Shown: positions 20,290-29,354 of the stretch, piece after piece | Numbering within the stretch: position 1 is the stretch's first letter | Layout of the letters: every line of letters begins with the position of its first letter | Source: Inquilinus sp. KBS0705 | Lineage (GTDB): Bacteria > Bacteroidota > Bacteroidia > Sphingobacteriales > Sphingobacteriaceae | Length of the DNA stretch: 64,000 nucleotides | Direction: 5' to 3' | Assembly: GCA_005938025.2 (NCBI GenBank) | Contig: VCCI02000004.1 | Coordinates: 1 to 64,000, forward strand | Translations under genes and position numbers: made by a program | Notes under the pieces: generated by a model | Told to the model about the DNA's origin: nothing | The model's input: the letters and a program-made list of their open reading frames with translations, nothing else | The model's database searches: none

Positions 20290-20886
20290 ATGAATAAGAA
20301 GGCGTCATTTGCTACAAAATCAATTTTAGCATTATTAATTGCTGCAGGTGTTACTGCATGTACTCAAAATAAAACTGCTGATAAACCTGCTACTGCTACT
20401 ACTGCAGCTACGCCGGAAAAAGCTGAAATAGTTTATATAAATCAAGACTCGATAGTTGCTAAATATGACTACATAAAAGACATGGACAAGCGCCTTGGCG
20501 ATAAAGGCAAAGCTGCCCAAAGTGATGTTGTAGGCCGTAAACAGGCTTTTCAGCGTGAAGTTGCCGAATACCAAAAATCTGCTCCCAGCTTAAGCGCCGA
20601 TCAGCGTGCCGCTACCGAGCAACGCCTGCAAGCCAAAGGCCAGCAATTACAGGGTTATGAGCAAAATGCCGCTGCACAATTGCAAAACGATCAATTAGGT
20701 GAGCAAACCAAATTATATGAAAAATTGGTTTCGTTTACTAAAGATTATGCTAAAGAAAAAGGTTATAAATTGGTTTTAACTTTCCAAAAAGGCAATGTTA
20801 ACCTACTTTACGGCGACCCAAGCCTTGATGTAACTGCCGATGTTTTGAAAAGACTAAACGACGACTACGCAAAAAATAAAAAATAA
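20290..20886 (+). CDS. OmpH/Skp-family periplasmic chaperone-like lipoprotein
   Basis: 198-aa protein with a lipoprotein signal (lipobox VTAC) followed by a low-complexity Thr/Ala/Lys linker and an OmpH/Skp domain: a short beta segment (IVYINQDSIVAKYDYIKDM) and two long Gln/Ala-rich helices, ending with YKLVLTFQKGNVNLLYGDPSLDVT. Skp-like proteins hold unfolded outer-membrane proteins in the periplasm. Lipidation would tether this one to a membrane. I start at 20290 rather than 20191 because the lipoprotein signal begins there and the promoter lies between. Two hairpin terminators follow. Confidence 0.88.
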   Translation: MNKKASFATKSILALLIAAGVTACTQNKTADKPATATTAATPEKAEIVYINQDSIVAKYDYIKDMDKRLGDKGKAAQSDVVGRKQAFQREVAEYQKSAPSLSADQRAATEQRLQAKGQQLQGYEQNAAAQLQNDQLGEQTKLYEKLVSFTKDYAKEKGYKLVLTFQKGNVNLLYGDPSLDVTADVLKRLNDDYAKNKK

Positions 20887-20916
20887 TCGGCGCACTTTTG
20901 CGCTACCGATTTTTTA
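20884..20916 (+). terminator. First terminator after the OmpH-like gene
   Basis: Stem AATCGG/CCGATT with an inner CGCA/TGCG helix, followed by a run of T. It begins at the gene's stop codon. Confidence 0.75.
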
Positions 20917-20927
20917 ATGAGATATTT

Positions 20928-20957
20928 AAAACCCCGGCCTATGGTTGGGGTTTTTTA
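20928..20957 (+). terminator. Second terminator, just before the deaminase gene
   Basis: Stem AAACCCC / GGGGTTT with a small internal mismatch and a T6 run. Its 3' end lies about 15 nt before the deaminase ATG, so the deaminase leader either starts after it or depends on read-through. Confidence 0.75.
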
Positions 20958-20971
20958 ATTTTATCCCCGCG

Positions 20972-21451
20972 ATGGAACATAACCAACACGAAACCTTTAT
21001 GCAGATGGCTATCGAGCTATCAGAATACAACTTAAAAAACGCCCTTGGCGGTCCGTTTGGTGCTGTAATTGTAAAAGATGGTATGGTAGTAGCACGCAGC
21101 GCCAATAAGGTTGTTCCACAAAACGACCCTACTGCCCATGCCGAGATATCGGCCATAAGGCTTGCCTGCCAGGAACTTGGCACTTTTAATTTAGCAGGCT
21201 GTGAAATATACACCAGCTGCGAGCCATGCCCCATGTGCCTGGGCGCCATATACTGGGCACATATTGACAAAATTTATTATGCCAACACCAAAGAGGACGC
21301 TGCCGCCATTGGCTTTGACGACCATGCTATTTACGAGGAGTTGGAACAACCTATGGAGAAGCGCAAATTACACTTTATGCAACTAATGCGTAACGAGGCA
21401 CAAGTGGCATTTAAGCAATGGCACCTATCAGAAAACAAAACCGATTATTAG
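20972..21451 (+). CDS. guaD: Nucleoside/nucleobase deaminase, guanine deaminase (GuaD)-like
   Basis: 159-aa cytidine-deaminase-fold hydrolase. The zinc site is H56-A-E58 and P85-C86-P-M-C89, with E58 as the proton shuttle. The C-terminal stretch (DAAAIGFDDHAIYEEL...) resembles bacterial guanine deaminases of the GuaD type rather than the tRNA adenosine deaminase TadA, so I favour conversion of guanine to xanthine in purine salvage. TadA remains the alternative. I start at the ATG at 20972; the longer frame from 20945 begins inside the preceding terminator. Its TAG interlocks with the kdsA stop on the other strand. Confidence 0.8.
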   Translation: MEHNQHETFMQMAIELSEYNLKNALGGPFGAVIVKDGMVVARSANKVVPQNDPTAHAEISAIRLACQELGTFNLAGCEIYTSCEPCPMCLGAIYWAHIDKIYYANTKEDAAAIGFDDHAIYEELEQPMEKRKLHFMQLMRNEAQVAFKQWHLSENKTDY

Positions 21452-22227
21452 TTGATCAGCGATTTAATCAATTCCTCCAAATCGCTCAAGTAGAGCATAT
21501 TAGGGCCGTCGCTAAGCGCGTGATCGGGGTCGGGATGAGTTTCTATAAAATAACCGCTTGCCCCAAATGAACGTGCCGCATGGGCCATGTAAGGTACAAA
21601 TTTGCGGTCGCCGCCTGTTTTACCTCCGGCACCGCCCGGCCGTTGTACCGAGTGTGTACAATCCATACATACCGGGTAGCCAAATTCTTTCATATCATAA
21701 ATATTTCTGAAATCAACTACCAGGTTATTATAGCCAAACGAGTTACCACGCTCGGTTAAGATGATTTGATCGTTACCGGCTTCTTTTACCTTTTGTGCAG
21801 GGTAAAACATATCGTGGCCAGACAGGAACTGTGCTTTTTTAACGTTTACCACTTTGCCGGTTTGCGCGGCGGCAACCAGCAAGTCGGTTTGGCGACATAA
21901 AAAGGCGGGGATTTGCAATATATCAACTACTTCGGCAGCTATTTTAGCCTGAAATGGCTCATGGATATCGGTAGTTACCTCTAACCCAAATTTCTCCTTT
22001 ACATTGTTAAGCATCTCTAAGCCTTTTTCGATACCGGGGCCACGGTAGGCATGTATACTGGTACGATTAGCCTTATCAAAAGATGATTTAAATACAACGG
22101 TTACCGGATACTTACTTTTTATTTCGGCAGCCTTTTCGGCTACGGTGTAAAGCAGGCCCTGGTTCTCCATTACACATGGGCCAATAATAAAAAAAGGTTT
22201 CTCGATAATATCTTTATATAGTGCCAT
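21448..22227 (-). CDS. kdsA: 3-deoxy-8-phosphooctulonate synthase (Kdo-8-P synthase)
   Basis: 259-aa TIM-barrel enzyme joining phosphoenolpyruvate and arabinose 5-phosphate to form Kdo 8-phosphate for lipopolysaccharide. Family landmarks are GPCVMEN, FKSSFDKANR, TDIHEP, KKAQFLSGHDM, the metal-region Cys (VCMDCTHSVQRPGG) and the C-terminal ETHPDPDHALSDG. The first 14 nt of the gene overlap the end of kdsB, which points to translational coupling. Its end overlaps the convergent deaminase gene by 4 nt. Confidence 0.96.
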   Translation of the reverse strand: MALYKDIIEKPFFIIGPCVMENQGLLYTVAEKAAEIKSKYPVTVVFKSSFDKANRTSIHAYRGPGIEKGLEMLNNVKEKFGLEVTTDIHEPFQAKIAAEVVDILQIPAFLCRQTDLLVAAAQTGKVVNVKKAQFLSGHDMFYPAQKVKEAGNDQIILTERGNSFGYNNLVVDFRNIYDMKEFGYPVCMDCTHSVQRPGGAGGKTGGDRKFVPYMAHAARSFGASGYFIETHPDPDHALSDGPNMLYLSDLEELIKSLIN

Positions 22228-22954
22228 TGTTTACTATTTTTTTGCGTGCAAGTTCCAGGTCGTCGGCTGTATCTATGCCTTTTTCAAAACCTTGTACTGC
22301 AATCATTTTAATTTTATATCCGTTCTCTACCGCCCGTAATTGCTCCAGTTTTTCTGATGCTTCTAAAAACGACACAGGCAGTTTGATAAATTTACTCAAA
22401 AAATCGGCCTTGTAAGCGTACACACCCATATGCTTTTTATAAGCCGAAGGATCTTCAACCTCTCTATCCCTCAAAAAAGGTATTGCAAAACGTGAAAAAT
22501 AGATGGCATGTCCATTCACATCGGTAACAACTTTAACAAGGTTAGGGTTGTTTAGCTCTTCCATATTTTCTAAAGGTGCGCAAACGCTTGCCATTACTTC
22601 ATTTTTGTTATGGAGGGCCGTTATCAGTGTATCTATTAATCCGGCTTCAAAAAAAGGTTCGTCGCCTTGTACGTTTATTACTATCTCACAATCAATTTGA
22701 GCAGCCACCTCGGCAATGCGGTCAGTGCCACTGGGATGGTCGGGGTTGGTCATGATAACATTATTTGTAAATTTCTTACAAACATTAAACACAGCTTCGC
22801 TATCAGCAGCTATCCATATCTCATGGTGCAATTTAGATTGCAGGCATGCCTCGTAAACGCGTTGTATAACCGGCTTCCCACCAAGGTCAAGCAACACCTT
22901 TTCGGGCAGCCTGGTCGATTTTAAACGGGCGGGTATAATAATTACAGCCTTCAT
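22214..22954 (-). CDS. kdsB: 3-deoxy-manno-octulosonate cytidylyltransferase (CMP-Kdo synthetase)
   Basis: 246-aa nucleotidyltransferase that activates Kdo with CTP. The N-terminal signature IIPARLKSTRLPEKVL, the INVQGDEP metal-binding motif and the C-terminal EKGIDTADDLE are all present. It lies 2 nt after kdsD and overlaps kdsA by 14 nt, giving a tight kdsD-kdsB-kdsA unit transcribed on the minus strand. The Kdo-8-P phosphatase kdsC is not in this window. Confidence 0.96.
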   Translation of the reverse strand: MKAVIIIPARLKSTRLPEKVLLDLGGKPVIQRVYEACLQSKLHHEIWIAADSEAVFNVCKKFTNNVIMTNPDHPSGTDRIAEVAAQIDCEIVINVQGDEPFFEAGLIDTLITALHNKNEVMASVCAPLENMEELNNPNLVKVVTDVNGHAIYFSRFAIPFLRDREVEDPSAYKKHMGVYAYKADFLSKFIKLPVSFLEASEKLEQLRAVENGYKIKMIAVQGFEKGIDTADDLELARKKIVNNGTI

Positions 22955-22956
22955 AG

Positions 22957-23892
22957 CTAAGCCTGGTTAAAAAGCTGATAAACCCCTGTCAATAGATTAT
23001 CATTATTATGCACCAGCAAAGTAGTTATTTTACGATCCATCATCAGGGCCTCTGCTTCGTATATCAATTCATCCTCTGCAACCATTTTTGGGTTGGTACT
23101 CATGATATCGGTAATTGGCAGCTGCTGTATATTAGGATATTTTATTAAGCCACGTCGTAGGTCACCGTCTGTAATAACCCCTTGTACATCTTCGGGGCGG
23201 CCCACTATAACCATCCCTAACCTACCTTCAGACATTCGTAAAAGCAATTGTGTAAAGGATGCATCCGCATCAATAAAAGGCAGTGCATCGGTACGCATTA
23301 ACTCCTTTATTTTTACCAGTAACTTACGCCCCAACCTGCCGCCGGGATGGAAACGGGCAAAATCGCCCGGACTAAAATCTCTGCGTTTCATTAAAGCTAC
23401 TGCAAGAGCATCGCCCATAACCAGGGTTGCGGTTGTTGATGATGTGGGTGCCAATTCTAACGGACAGGCTTCCTGCTTTACTCCTACATTTAAAATGTGC
23501 GCGGCGTTTTTGGCAAGGGTTGAATTTGGGTTGCCTGTTATAGTAATAATGGTGTTATTATTCCACTTAAAATAAGGAACCAGTTTAAGTATCTCCTCAG
23601 TTTCACCCGAATAAGATATAAGCAATACCACATCATTTGCACTTACCATACCTAAGTCGCCATGAAAAGCTTCGGATGGGTGCATAAAAAAACTGGGGGT
23701 ACCTGTGCTGGTAAAGGTAGCTGATATCTTTTTACCTATATGGCCGGATTTACCCATGCCACATACTACCAATTTACCTTCGGCATTTAGTATAGCATCT
23801 ACAGCCAGGCTAAAATGCTCATCTATCATTCCAGCTACGTGCTGCAACGATGCTATCTCGATATCAAAAACGTTTTGTGCAATACTCTTCAT
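22957..23892 (-). CDS. kdsD: Arabinose-5-phosphate isomerase, KpsF/GutQ family
   Basis: 311-aa isomerase converting ribulose 5-phosphate to arabinose 5-phosphate, the first step toward Kdo. It has an N-terminal SIS domain (VCGMGKSGHIGKKISATFTSTG, FHGDLG, SYSGETEE) and two C-terminal CBS repeats (from about residue 205). The frame can be read from a TTG at 23901, but the ATG at 23892 (MKSIAQ) is preferred. It heads the kds unit. The spacer of 109 nt after the upstream dehydratase gene shows no clear terminator, so read-through is possible. Confidence 0.93.
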   Translation of the reverse strand: MKSIAQNVFDIEIASLQHVAGMIDEHFSLAVDAILNAEGKLVVCGMGKSGHIGKKISATFTSTGTPSFFMHPSEAFHGDLGMVSANDVVLLISYSGETEEILKLVPYFKWNNNTIITITGNPNSTLAKNAAHILNVGVKQEACPLELAPTSSTTATLVMGDALAVALMKRRDFSPGDFARFHPGGRLGRKLLVKIKELMRTDALPFIDADASFTQLLLRMSEGRLGMVIVGRPEDVQGVITDGDLRRGLIKYPNIQQLPITDIMSTNPKMVAEDELIYEAEALMMDRKITTLLVHNNDNLLTGVYQLFNQA

Positions 23893-24001
23893 AAGCCGCA
23901 ATAGCTGCTGATGTTAAAATGTTTGCAATAATACTCAATAAATTTAATGTGGCTTTAAAAATGAGTTAGATGATAAGCATACAAACGGAAAGGGATCGCA
24001 T

Positions 24002-25930
24002 TTAATCAAGCAATAGCTCCGGCTTTTTATCATCTTGCTTTGAATCCAAGTTTTCGAAGATGGAGTTTTTACTAATAAATTCCGGAACTATCTCCTTCAT
24101 TTTATTTACCACAGCCATTTCATCACCTTTTTTGTTTAGCAAAATAAGGTTATTAATATCCTCTGCTACCTGGCGGTATTCGTAAGATATTACCCTCGAA
24201 ATTTTTATCTTTTCGTGGTGGGTTGGCATGGTGTTCTCACCTTCATTAAGCAATTCTTCATATAATTTTTCGCCCGGGCGCAAGCCTGAGTATACGATCT
24301 TAATGTCGCGCTCCGGTTGCAAACCAGCCAGTTTTATCATTTTAAGGGCAAGGTCAATTATCTTAACAGGTTCGCCCATGTCAAAAATAAATATCTCGCC
24401 ACCACTGCCCATTGTGCCTGCTTCTAACACCAGGTGTACAGCTTCGGGTATGGTCATAAAATAACGGGTGATCTCGGGATGTGTAACCGTAATAGGGCCA
24501 CCTTTTTGTATTTGGGCCCTAAAGCGCGGTATAACAGAACCATTAGACCCTAAAACGTTGCCAAAGCGTGTGGTAATAAAGCACGTCCCTTTATTTGCAG
24601 GGCTATCTTTAAGCGACTGTATATACAACTCGGCAATACGCTTGGTTGTACCCATTATGTTTGACGGATTTACCGCTTTATCGGTTGATATCATTACAAA
24701 CTTTCTGACCCTAAAGGCAACAGACAGGTCGGCTATGTTTTTTGTACCTAATACATTTGCCCTAACTGCTTCCGATGGGTTTTCTTCCATCATTGGCACG
24801 TGCTTGTAAGCTGCCGCATGATACACTACTTCGGGCTGATAGCTGGAGAAAAGCCTGTTCATACGATCATAATCCCTTATATCGCCAATAAATATCCTAA
24901 CAGGCACGTGCGAGAACTTCTCTTCAACTTCTAAGCGGATGTCATGTAAAGGCGATTCGGCCTGGTCGCACATGATCAGCATAGCCGGGTTATATTGCAA
25001 AACCTGTTGCACAATCTCGGAACCAATAGAACCTGCTGCACCAGTTATTAACACCCTTTTACCTTGCAGGTCTTCTGAAATACGGGTGGTATCTATCTGG
25101 ATAGTTTTACGCTGTAGCAGGTCTTCAATCTTCAGATCCTTTATTTGCTGCAGGTTAAGTTTACCATATATCCATTGGTCAGACGGTGGTACGGTAAGTA
25201 CCTGAATGTCCAATGCTAAACATTTTTCGAGTGCTATTTTTTTGGCCTGCTCGTCAAGGTGGTGGTTCATGATAATCATTTTATCCACCTTACGTTTCTC
25301 TTTTATTTTGGCAAGTTTGTTTATATCATAAACCCTCACCTGCTGAATTTCTTTGTTTATTTTACTGCTATCTGCATCAACAAACCCAGCTATAACGAAA
25401 TTAGTTTTTGAACTTGATTCTAAAGCTTGTTTTACCAACACTGCGCTGGTATCTGAACCGTAAATAAGCACAACCGTTTTTTTAGAGTTGGAGTAGTTGG
25501 TAATATAATTAAAAGCACCTTTAATAGCGCTTCTGAGTAATATTAATAGAGTACTTGATACCGAAAAATTAACCAATAGTACCAGATCAATAGTGGCCGA
25601 ATTTATTTTAAGTATTGGTTTAACCCATAAGGTAACTAATACTAAATAAACTATTGTGCTTATAAATACTGATGAAAATATGCGAAGTACATCACGCGTA
25701 TTTGAATACCTTATTAAACCGGTATGTATACGCATCAAGTACATTACTACCCCGGCAATAATACAATATATGCCTGTGTAAATAAAAAAGTACCCTCTTA
25801 AAATGTTATTGAAATCGAAACGCTGAACAATTAGATATGAAGAAGCAAATGACCATGTAACAATAACAAAGTCCAATAGCATTATTATCCATCTGGGTAC
25901 AACTTTGTTAAAAAGTAGAAATTTCTTCAT
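24002..25930 (-). CDS. Membrane-bound nucleoside-diphosphate-sugar 4,6-dehydratase (WbpM/CapD type)
   Basis: 642 aa. The N-terminal third has four or five membrane helices (about 12-150) followed by a CoA-binding-like Rossmann domain. The C-terminal half is a second Rossmann domain with GAAGSIGSE near residue 297 and the active-site stretch STDKAVNPSNIMGTTKR. As in WbpM/FlaA1 relatives, the usual SDR Tyr-x-x-x-Lys is replaced by Met-x-x-x-Lys, with TDK nearby. WbpM converts UDP-GlcNAc to UDP-4-keto-6-deoxy-GlcNAc, a precursor of O-antigen and capsule sugars; that substrate is inferred here. It has its own promoter at 25958 and sits after a WbpL-like transferase gene. Confidence 0.9.
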   Translation of the reverse strand: MKKFLLFNKVVPRWIIMLLDFVIVTWSFASSYLIVQRFDFNNILRGYFFIYTGIYCIIAGVVMYLMRIHTGLIRYSNTRDVLRIFSSVFISTIVYLVLVTLWVKPILKINSATIDLVLLVNFSVSSTLLILLRSAIKGAFNYITNYSNSKKTVVLIYGSDTSAVLVKQALESSSKTNFVIAGFVDADSSKINKEIQQVRVYDINKLAKIKEKRKVDKMIIMNHHLDEQAKKIALEKCLALDIQVLTVPPSDQWIYGKLNLQQIKDLKIEDLLQRKTIQIDTTRISEDLQGKRVLITGAAGSIGSEIVQQVLQYNPAMLIMCDQAESPLHDIRLEVEEKFSHVPVRIFIGDIRDYDRMNRLFSSYQPEVVYHAAAYKHVPMMEENPSEAVRANVLGTKNIADLSVAFRVRKFVMISTDKAVNPSNIMGTTKRIAELYIQSLKDSPANKGTCFITTRFGNVLGSNGSVIPRFRAQIQKGGPITVTHPEITRYFMTIPEAVHLVLEAGTMGSGGEIFIFDMGEPVKIIDLALKMIKLAGLQPERDIKIVYSGLRPGEKLYEELLNEGENTMPTHHEKIKISRVISYEYRQVAEDINNLILLNKKGDEMAVVNKMKEIVPEFISKNSIFENLDSKQDDKKPELLLD

Positions 25931-26182
25931 GTCAAACAGTTAACATATACTATAGTACAAATATAAAAATAATATAAATATACGTATGCAACAACTAAAT
26001 ATAGTGAATAGTTTTAGTGATATAGCCTAATTTATTATTAAACTCTAAAATACAACTGTAAATTATTCCATTTTTAAGCGCCTGATAAACACTTAAAACA
26101 TTATTAAAATGCGTTTAAACGTGTTTAACATCCCTAAACAAAGTTATTTACAAATGGATTATAAAAATTTTGTTACAGTATG
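25931..26182. promoter_or_regulatory. AT-rich spacer with promoter of the WbpM-like gene
   Basis: 252 nt without coding signal. On the minus strand TATATTTG at 25958-25965 matches the -7 consensus, with a GTTG-like -33 (25989-25992, spacer 23). An inverted repeat TAAACAC/GTGTTTA with a 29-nt loop lies near 26090-26130. The spacer splits the polysaccharide block into two transcription units. Confidence 0.5.
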
Positions 26183-27130
26183 TCAGACTGCTTTAGCAAC
26201 GCGGGGTTTAATAAGAATATAAATAATTGCAAGTGGGAAAAGAACAAGCACAAATAAAAGGTATGGCGAGAAGGCAGGATTAAATAAAATAAGTACAATT
26301 ACTATAAGCTGTACCAAAGCATATCCTGCAGATACGAGTAAATGGGGAACCCTTTGCTCGTTAGCCAATAACTGATAAAAGTGGAGGCGATGTGCTTTTA
26401 GAATGTTTTGTTTTAAAATAATCCTATGCACTATGGTTAAAACCGAATCAACACCATAAACGGCAAGGAAAAGAATATATACCCAGTTATTAGTAAGCAA
26501 TATTAATTTCAACAGCAAGGTTAGTATCCAAAAAGCGATAGAAACACTACCCACATCACCCGCAAAGCATTTGGCCTTTTTACGAAAGTTAAAATACAAG
26601 AATACAATTGTGCCTATAATAGGTAACCAAATAAGATGGGGGTTAATGAATGTGGTTTGTTTAATGTTTATCCATTGCAAGCCGCCTAACACTACCAGGC
26701 TATATGCACCAGTAATACCATTAATGCCATCCATAAAGTTGTAAACGTTTATACTGCCAATTGCCAGCATATATAGCAAAACACATCCATAAACAGGCAA
26801 AGTATTAAACGCATTCAAAAACAACAGCATAAACGTTACCGCAGCTATATGGAAAGGGATACGCACCGTACTCGACAGTGTATGCATATCATCTAAAAAA
26901 CTAATAGTGCCTATTAAGAGTATCCCCGCTGCTGCCCAATAAAACTCATTAAAATGTAGTACCACCGCTATTACAGCCGCGAACATGTACACCACACCAC
27001 CACCGCGGATTGTTATAACGGAGTGCGAACTGCGCTCGTTAGGATGATCTATAATGTTGTAATGGTCGGCTATGCGGAAATAAGCCAACAGCAATACAAA
27101 TAACAGTACAGTTACAACAGCGTATATCAT
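26183..27130 (-). CDS. Polyprenyl-phosphate sugar-1-phosphate transferase (WecA/WbpL family)
   Basis: 315-aa polytopic inner-membrane protein of the MraY/WecA glycosyltransferase family, with about 10 hydrophobic helices. The cytoplasmic catalytic motifs are present: NERSSH at 31-36, the Asp pair D80-D81 (SFLDD) and N131-F-M-D134-G. These enzymes move a sugar 1-phosphate from a UDP-sugar to undecaprenyl phosphate and so start O-antigen or capsule repeat-unit synthesis. NERSSH and its place between an epimerase and a WbpM-like dehydratase make a WbpL-type role (6-deoxy-HexNAc phosphate transfer) most likely. It overlaps the upstream epimerase gene by 4 nt. Confidence 0.9.
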   Translation of the reverse strand: MIYAVVTVLLFVLLLAYFRIADHYNIIDHPNERSSHSVITIRGGGVVYMFAAVIAVVLHFNEFYWAAAGILLIGTISFLDDMHTLSSTVRIPFHIAAVTFMLLFLNAFNTLPVYGCVLLYMLAIGSINVYNFMDGINGITGAYSLVVLGGLQWINIKQTTFINPHLIWLPIIGTIVFLYFNFRKKAKCFAGDVGSVSIAFWILTLLLKLILLTNNWVYILFLAVYGVDSVLTIVHRIILKQNILKAHRLHFYQLLANEQRVPHLLVSAGYALVQLIVIVLILFNPAFSPYLLFVLVLFPLAIIYILIKPRVAKAV

Positions 27131-28044
27131 ATAGTTTCTGAGAGTTTAATCAATACTGGAGATGGGGTCCAGTCAAGTAATTTCCGCGCTTTGCTATCGT
27201 CAAACGTTAAGGTTGATGTTATCTTTTTTAACTTATCGCTATTTAACGGAAAGTGCCCCAAAACATCACCAACATAACCTAACAATTTAGCAATAAACAT
27301 AGGTATACGCGTAGGCTTCTTCTTTTGTAAGGCCTGTGCAATTACGGCTTCAAGTTCGGCAAAGTTGGGGTTATGCCCATCGGTTACATTAAAAACCCCT
27401 CCTGTTTGGGCAAGCACAGGCATTATTGCAGCTATATCTGCTGCCCAAACTACACTTTTACGCGCATTGGCCGAACCTATGCTTAAATATCTTCCTGATT
27501 TAATTCCTTTGATCATGGCACCAAGGTTACCGGGTGGATTTGGCCCTGCTACCAATGGTAAACGTAAAATACCTAATAATATATCGTTTTGCTTAGCCCA
27601 GGCGGTAAGCCACTCCTCTGCCTCTATCTTGCTTTTAGCATAAGGTGTGTTTCCGTTTAGCGGGTGCGTTTCGCTAATATTTTTTCCGGCATCAACACCG
27701 TAAACAGCAACCGTGCTTATAAATATTAAAGCCCTGGGTTTAACTATTAATTGCTCTATAGCATGGCAAAGGTTTTTGGTGCCCTGCAGGTTAACGTCAA
27801 AAAAAACCTTTTCTTCGGCAGTAGTACGGGGTACATAGTGTGCTTTACCGGCATTATGTATCACTACATCAACCTGTAACCCGTTGTCAATATCAATAGG
27901 TTGCGTAATATCGGCTTTTATACCTGTGGCGTTTCTATCAAGGGTAATAACAGTAGCTGCGTTTGAGGTTAAATATTCATTTATTACACCACCCAGAAAA
28001 CCGCTTGCCCCTGTTAACAGGTAATCATATTTTGCCATGAACAT
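27127..28044 (-). CDS. NAD-dependent epimerase/dehydratase (WbpV-like 4-ketoreductase)
   Basis: 305-aa extended SDR with Rossmann motif TGASGFLG (residues 11-18) and catalytic Y135-x3-K139 (YAKSK). The family includes reductases and epimerases of nucleotide sugars. Its 4-nt overlap with a WbpL-like transferase and proximity to a WbpM-like dehydratase match the wbpV-wbpL-wbpM order of Pseudomonas aeruginosa O-antigen loci. A role in reducing UDP-4-keto-6-deoxy-GlcNAc is therefore likely (inference from context). The start may be the ATG at 28044 or the in-frame ATG at 28038. Confidence 0.85.
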   Translation of the reverse strand: MFMAKYDYLLTGASGFLGGVINEYLTSNAATVITLDRNATGIKADITQPIDIDNGLQVDVVIHNAGKAHYVPRTTAEEKVFFDVNLQGTKNLCHAIEQLIVKPRALIFISTVAVYGVDAGKNISETHPLNGNTPYAKSKIEAEEWLTAWAKQNDILLGILRLPLVAGPNPPGNLGAMIKGIKSGRYLSIGSANARKSVVWAADIAAIMPVLAQTGGVFNVTDGHNPNFAELEAVIAQALQKKKPTRIPMFIAKLLGYVGDVLGHFPLNSDKLKKITSTLTFDDSKARKLLDWTPSPVLIKLSETI

Positions 28045-28058
28045 TAGTATCTTCTCAT

Positions 28059-29354
28059 TTATAGGCCACCATCAATTAAGCTGCGATCTAATACGCCCTT
28101 TACATCATAAATAACCTTATTGTCATTACAAAGCGCCACAAGATCAAGTTCCATAAATTGGCTATGCGCTACTGCCAATATAATGGCATCAAAATTTGCA
28201 GCTGTACCCAACTCTTTAACAGATTCCCATCCGTATTCATGCTTCACTTCGGCCGGCTCGGCCCAGGGGTCGTAAATGGTTAAATTGGCTTCGTAATCTT
28301 TTAATACGTTAAGTACATCTACAACCTTTGTATTGCGCACATCAGGGCAATTCTCTTTAAATGTTACCCCTAAAACTAATATATTGGCATTTTTAACACG
28401 TATCTCCTTCTTAACCATCAACTTCACTACTTCGTGGGCTATGTATTCGCCCATGCCATCATTTAGCCGGCGGCCGGCAAGTATAATTTCTGGGTGATAG
28501 CCTATCTCTTGAGCCTTTTGGGCCAGGTAATAAGGGTCTATACCTATACAATGCCCTCCTGCCAATCCCGGCTTAAATGGCAAAAAGTTCCATTTGGTGC
28601 CGGCTGCTGCTAATACTGCACCAGTATCTATATTAAGCTTATTGAATATTTTGGCCAGTTCGTTAACGAAGGCTATATTAATATCGCGCTGCGAGTTCTC
28701 AATTACCTTTGCTGCTTCAGCTACTTTTATCGATGGTGCCAAATGTGTACCGGCCGTTACAACTGATCGGTAAAGCTCATCTACACGCCTAGCGATATCG
28801 GGTGTCGAGCCGGATGTTATCTTTAATATATTTTCAACCGTACGCAGTTTGTCGCCGGGGTTTATACGCTCGGGCGAGTAGCCTGCAAAAAAATCCCGGT
28901 TAAACTTTAAGCCCGATACTTTTTCTATAACTGGTATACATTCTTCTTCAGTAGCGCCAGGGTATACTGTCGATTCATATATCACTATATCTCCCGTCTT
29001 AATTACCTTGCCAATGGTTTCGCTGGCTTTATATAACGGTTCAAGATCAGGGCGGTTATTTTTATCAACCGGGGTAGGTACTGTAACAATATAAATATTG
29101 CTGTCTTTAATATCCTGTATATCGGTAGTACAAAACAAACCATTTTGGTTTGAAGGCTGCTTTACCAAAACGGCCTTTAATACATCTTCGTCAACCTCCA
29201 GTGTGTTATCTAAGCCTTTATTTAAATCGGCTATGCGGCTTTGCTTAACATCAAACCCAACAACCGGGTATTTAGTTGCAAAAAGCCTGGCCAATGGCAG
29301 CCCTACGTATCCTAAACCTATAATAGCTATTTTCAATTCTGCTTTGCCTGGCAT
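28059..29354 (-). CDS. Nucleotide-sugar 6-dehydrogenase (WbpO/TviB type)
   Basis: 431-aa enzyme of the UDP-glucose/GDP-mannose dehydrogenase superfamily. It has the N-terminal NAD-binding motif GLGYVGLPLA, the middle signature SPERINPGDK that is typical of the UDP-N-acetylhexosamine branch, and catalytic C269 in GLAGGHCIGID. The C-terminal UDP-binding domain is intact. The product would be a UDP-N-acetylhexosaminuronic acid for a surface polysaccharide. The frame opens at a TTG at 29360, but the ATG at 29354 is the better start. It is first in a three-gene run with the epimerase and transferase (14-nt gap, then 4-nt overlap). Confidence 0.93.
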   Translation of the reverse strand: MPGKAELKIAIIGLGYVGLPLARLFATKYPVVGFDVKQSRIADLNKGLDNTLEVDEDVLKAVLVKQPSNQNGLFCTTDIQDIKDSNIYIVTVPTPVDKNNRPDLEPLYKASETIGKVIKTGDIVIYESTVYPGATEEECIPVIEKVSGLKFNRDFFAGYSPERINPGDKLRTVENILKITSGSTPDIARRVDELYRSVVTAGTHLAPSIKVAEAAKVIENSQRDINIAFVNELAKIFNKLNIDTGAVLAAAGTKWNFLPFKPGLAGGHCIGIDPYYLAQKAQEIGYHPEIILAGRRLNDGMGEYIAHEVVKLMVKKEIRVKNANILVLGVTFKENCPDVRNTKVVDVLNVLKDYEANLTIYDPWAEPAEVKHEYGWESVKELGTAANFDAIILAVAHSQFMELDLVALCNDNKVIYDVKGVLDRSLIDGGL

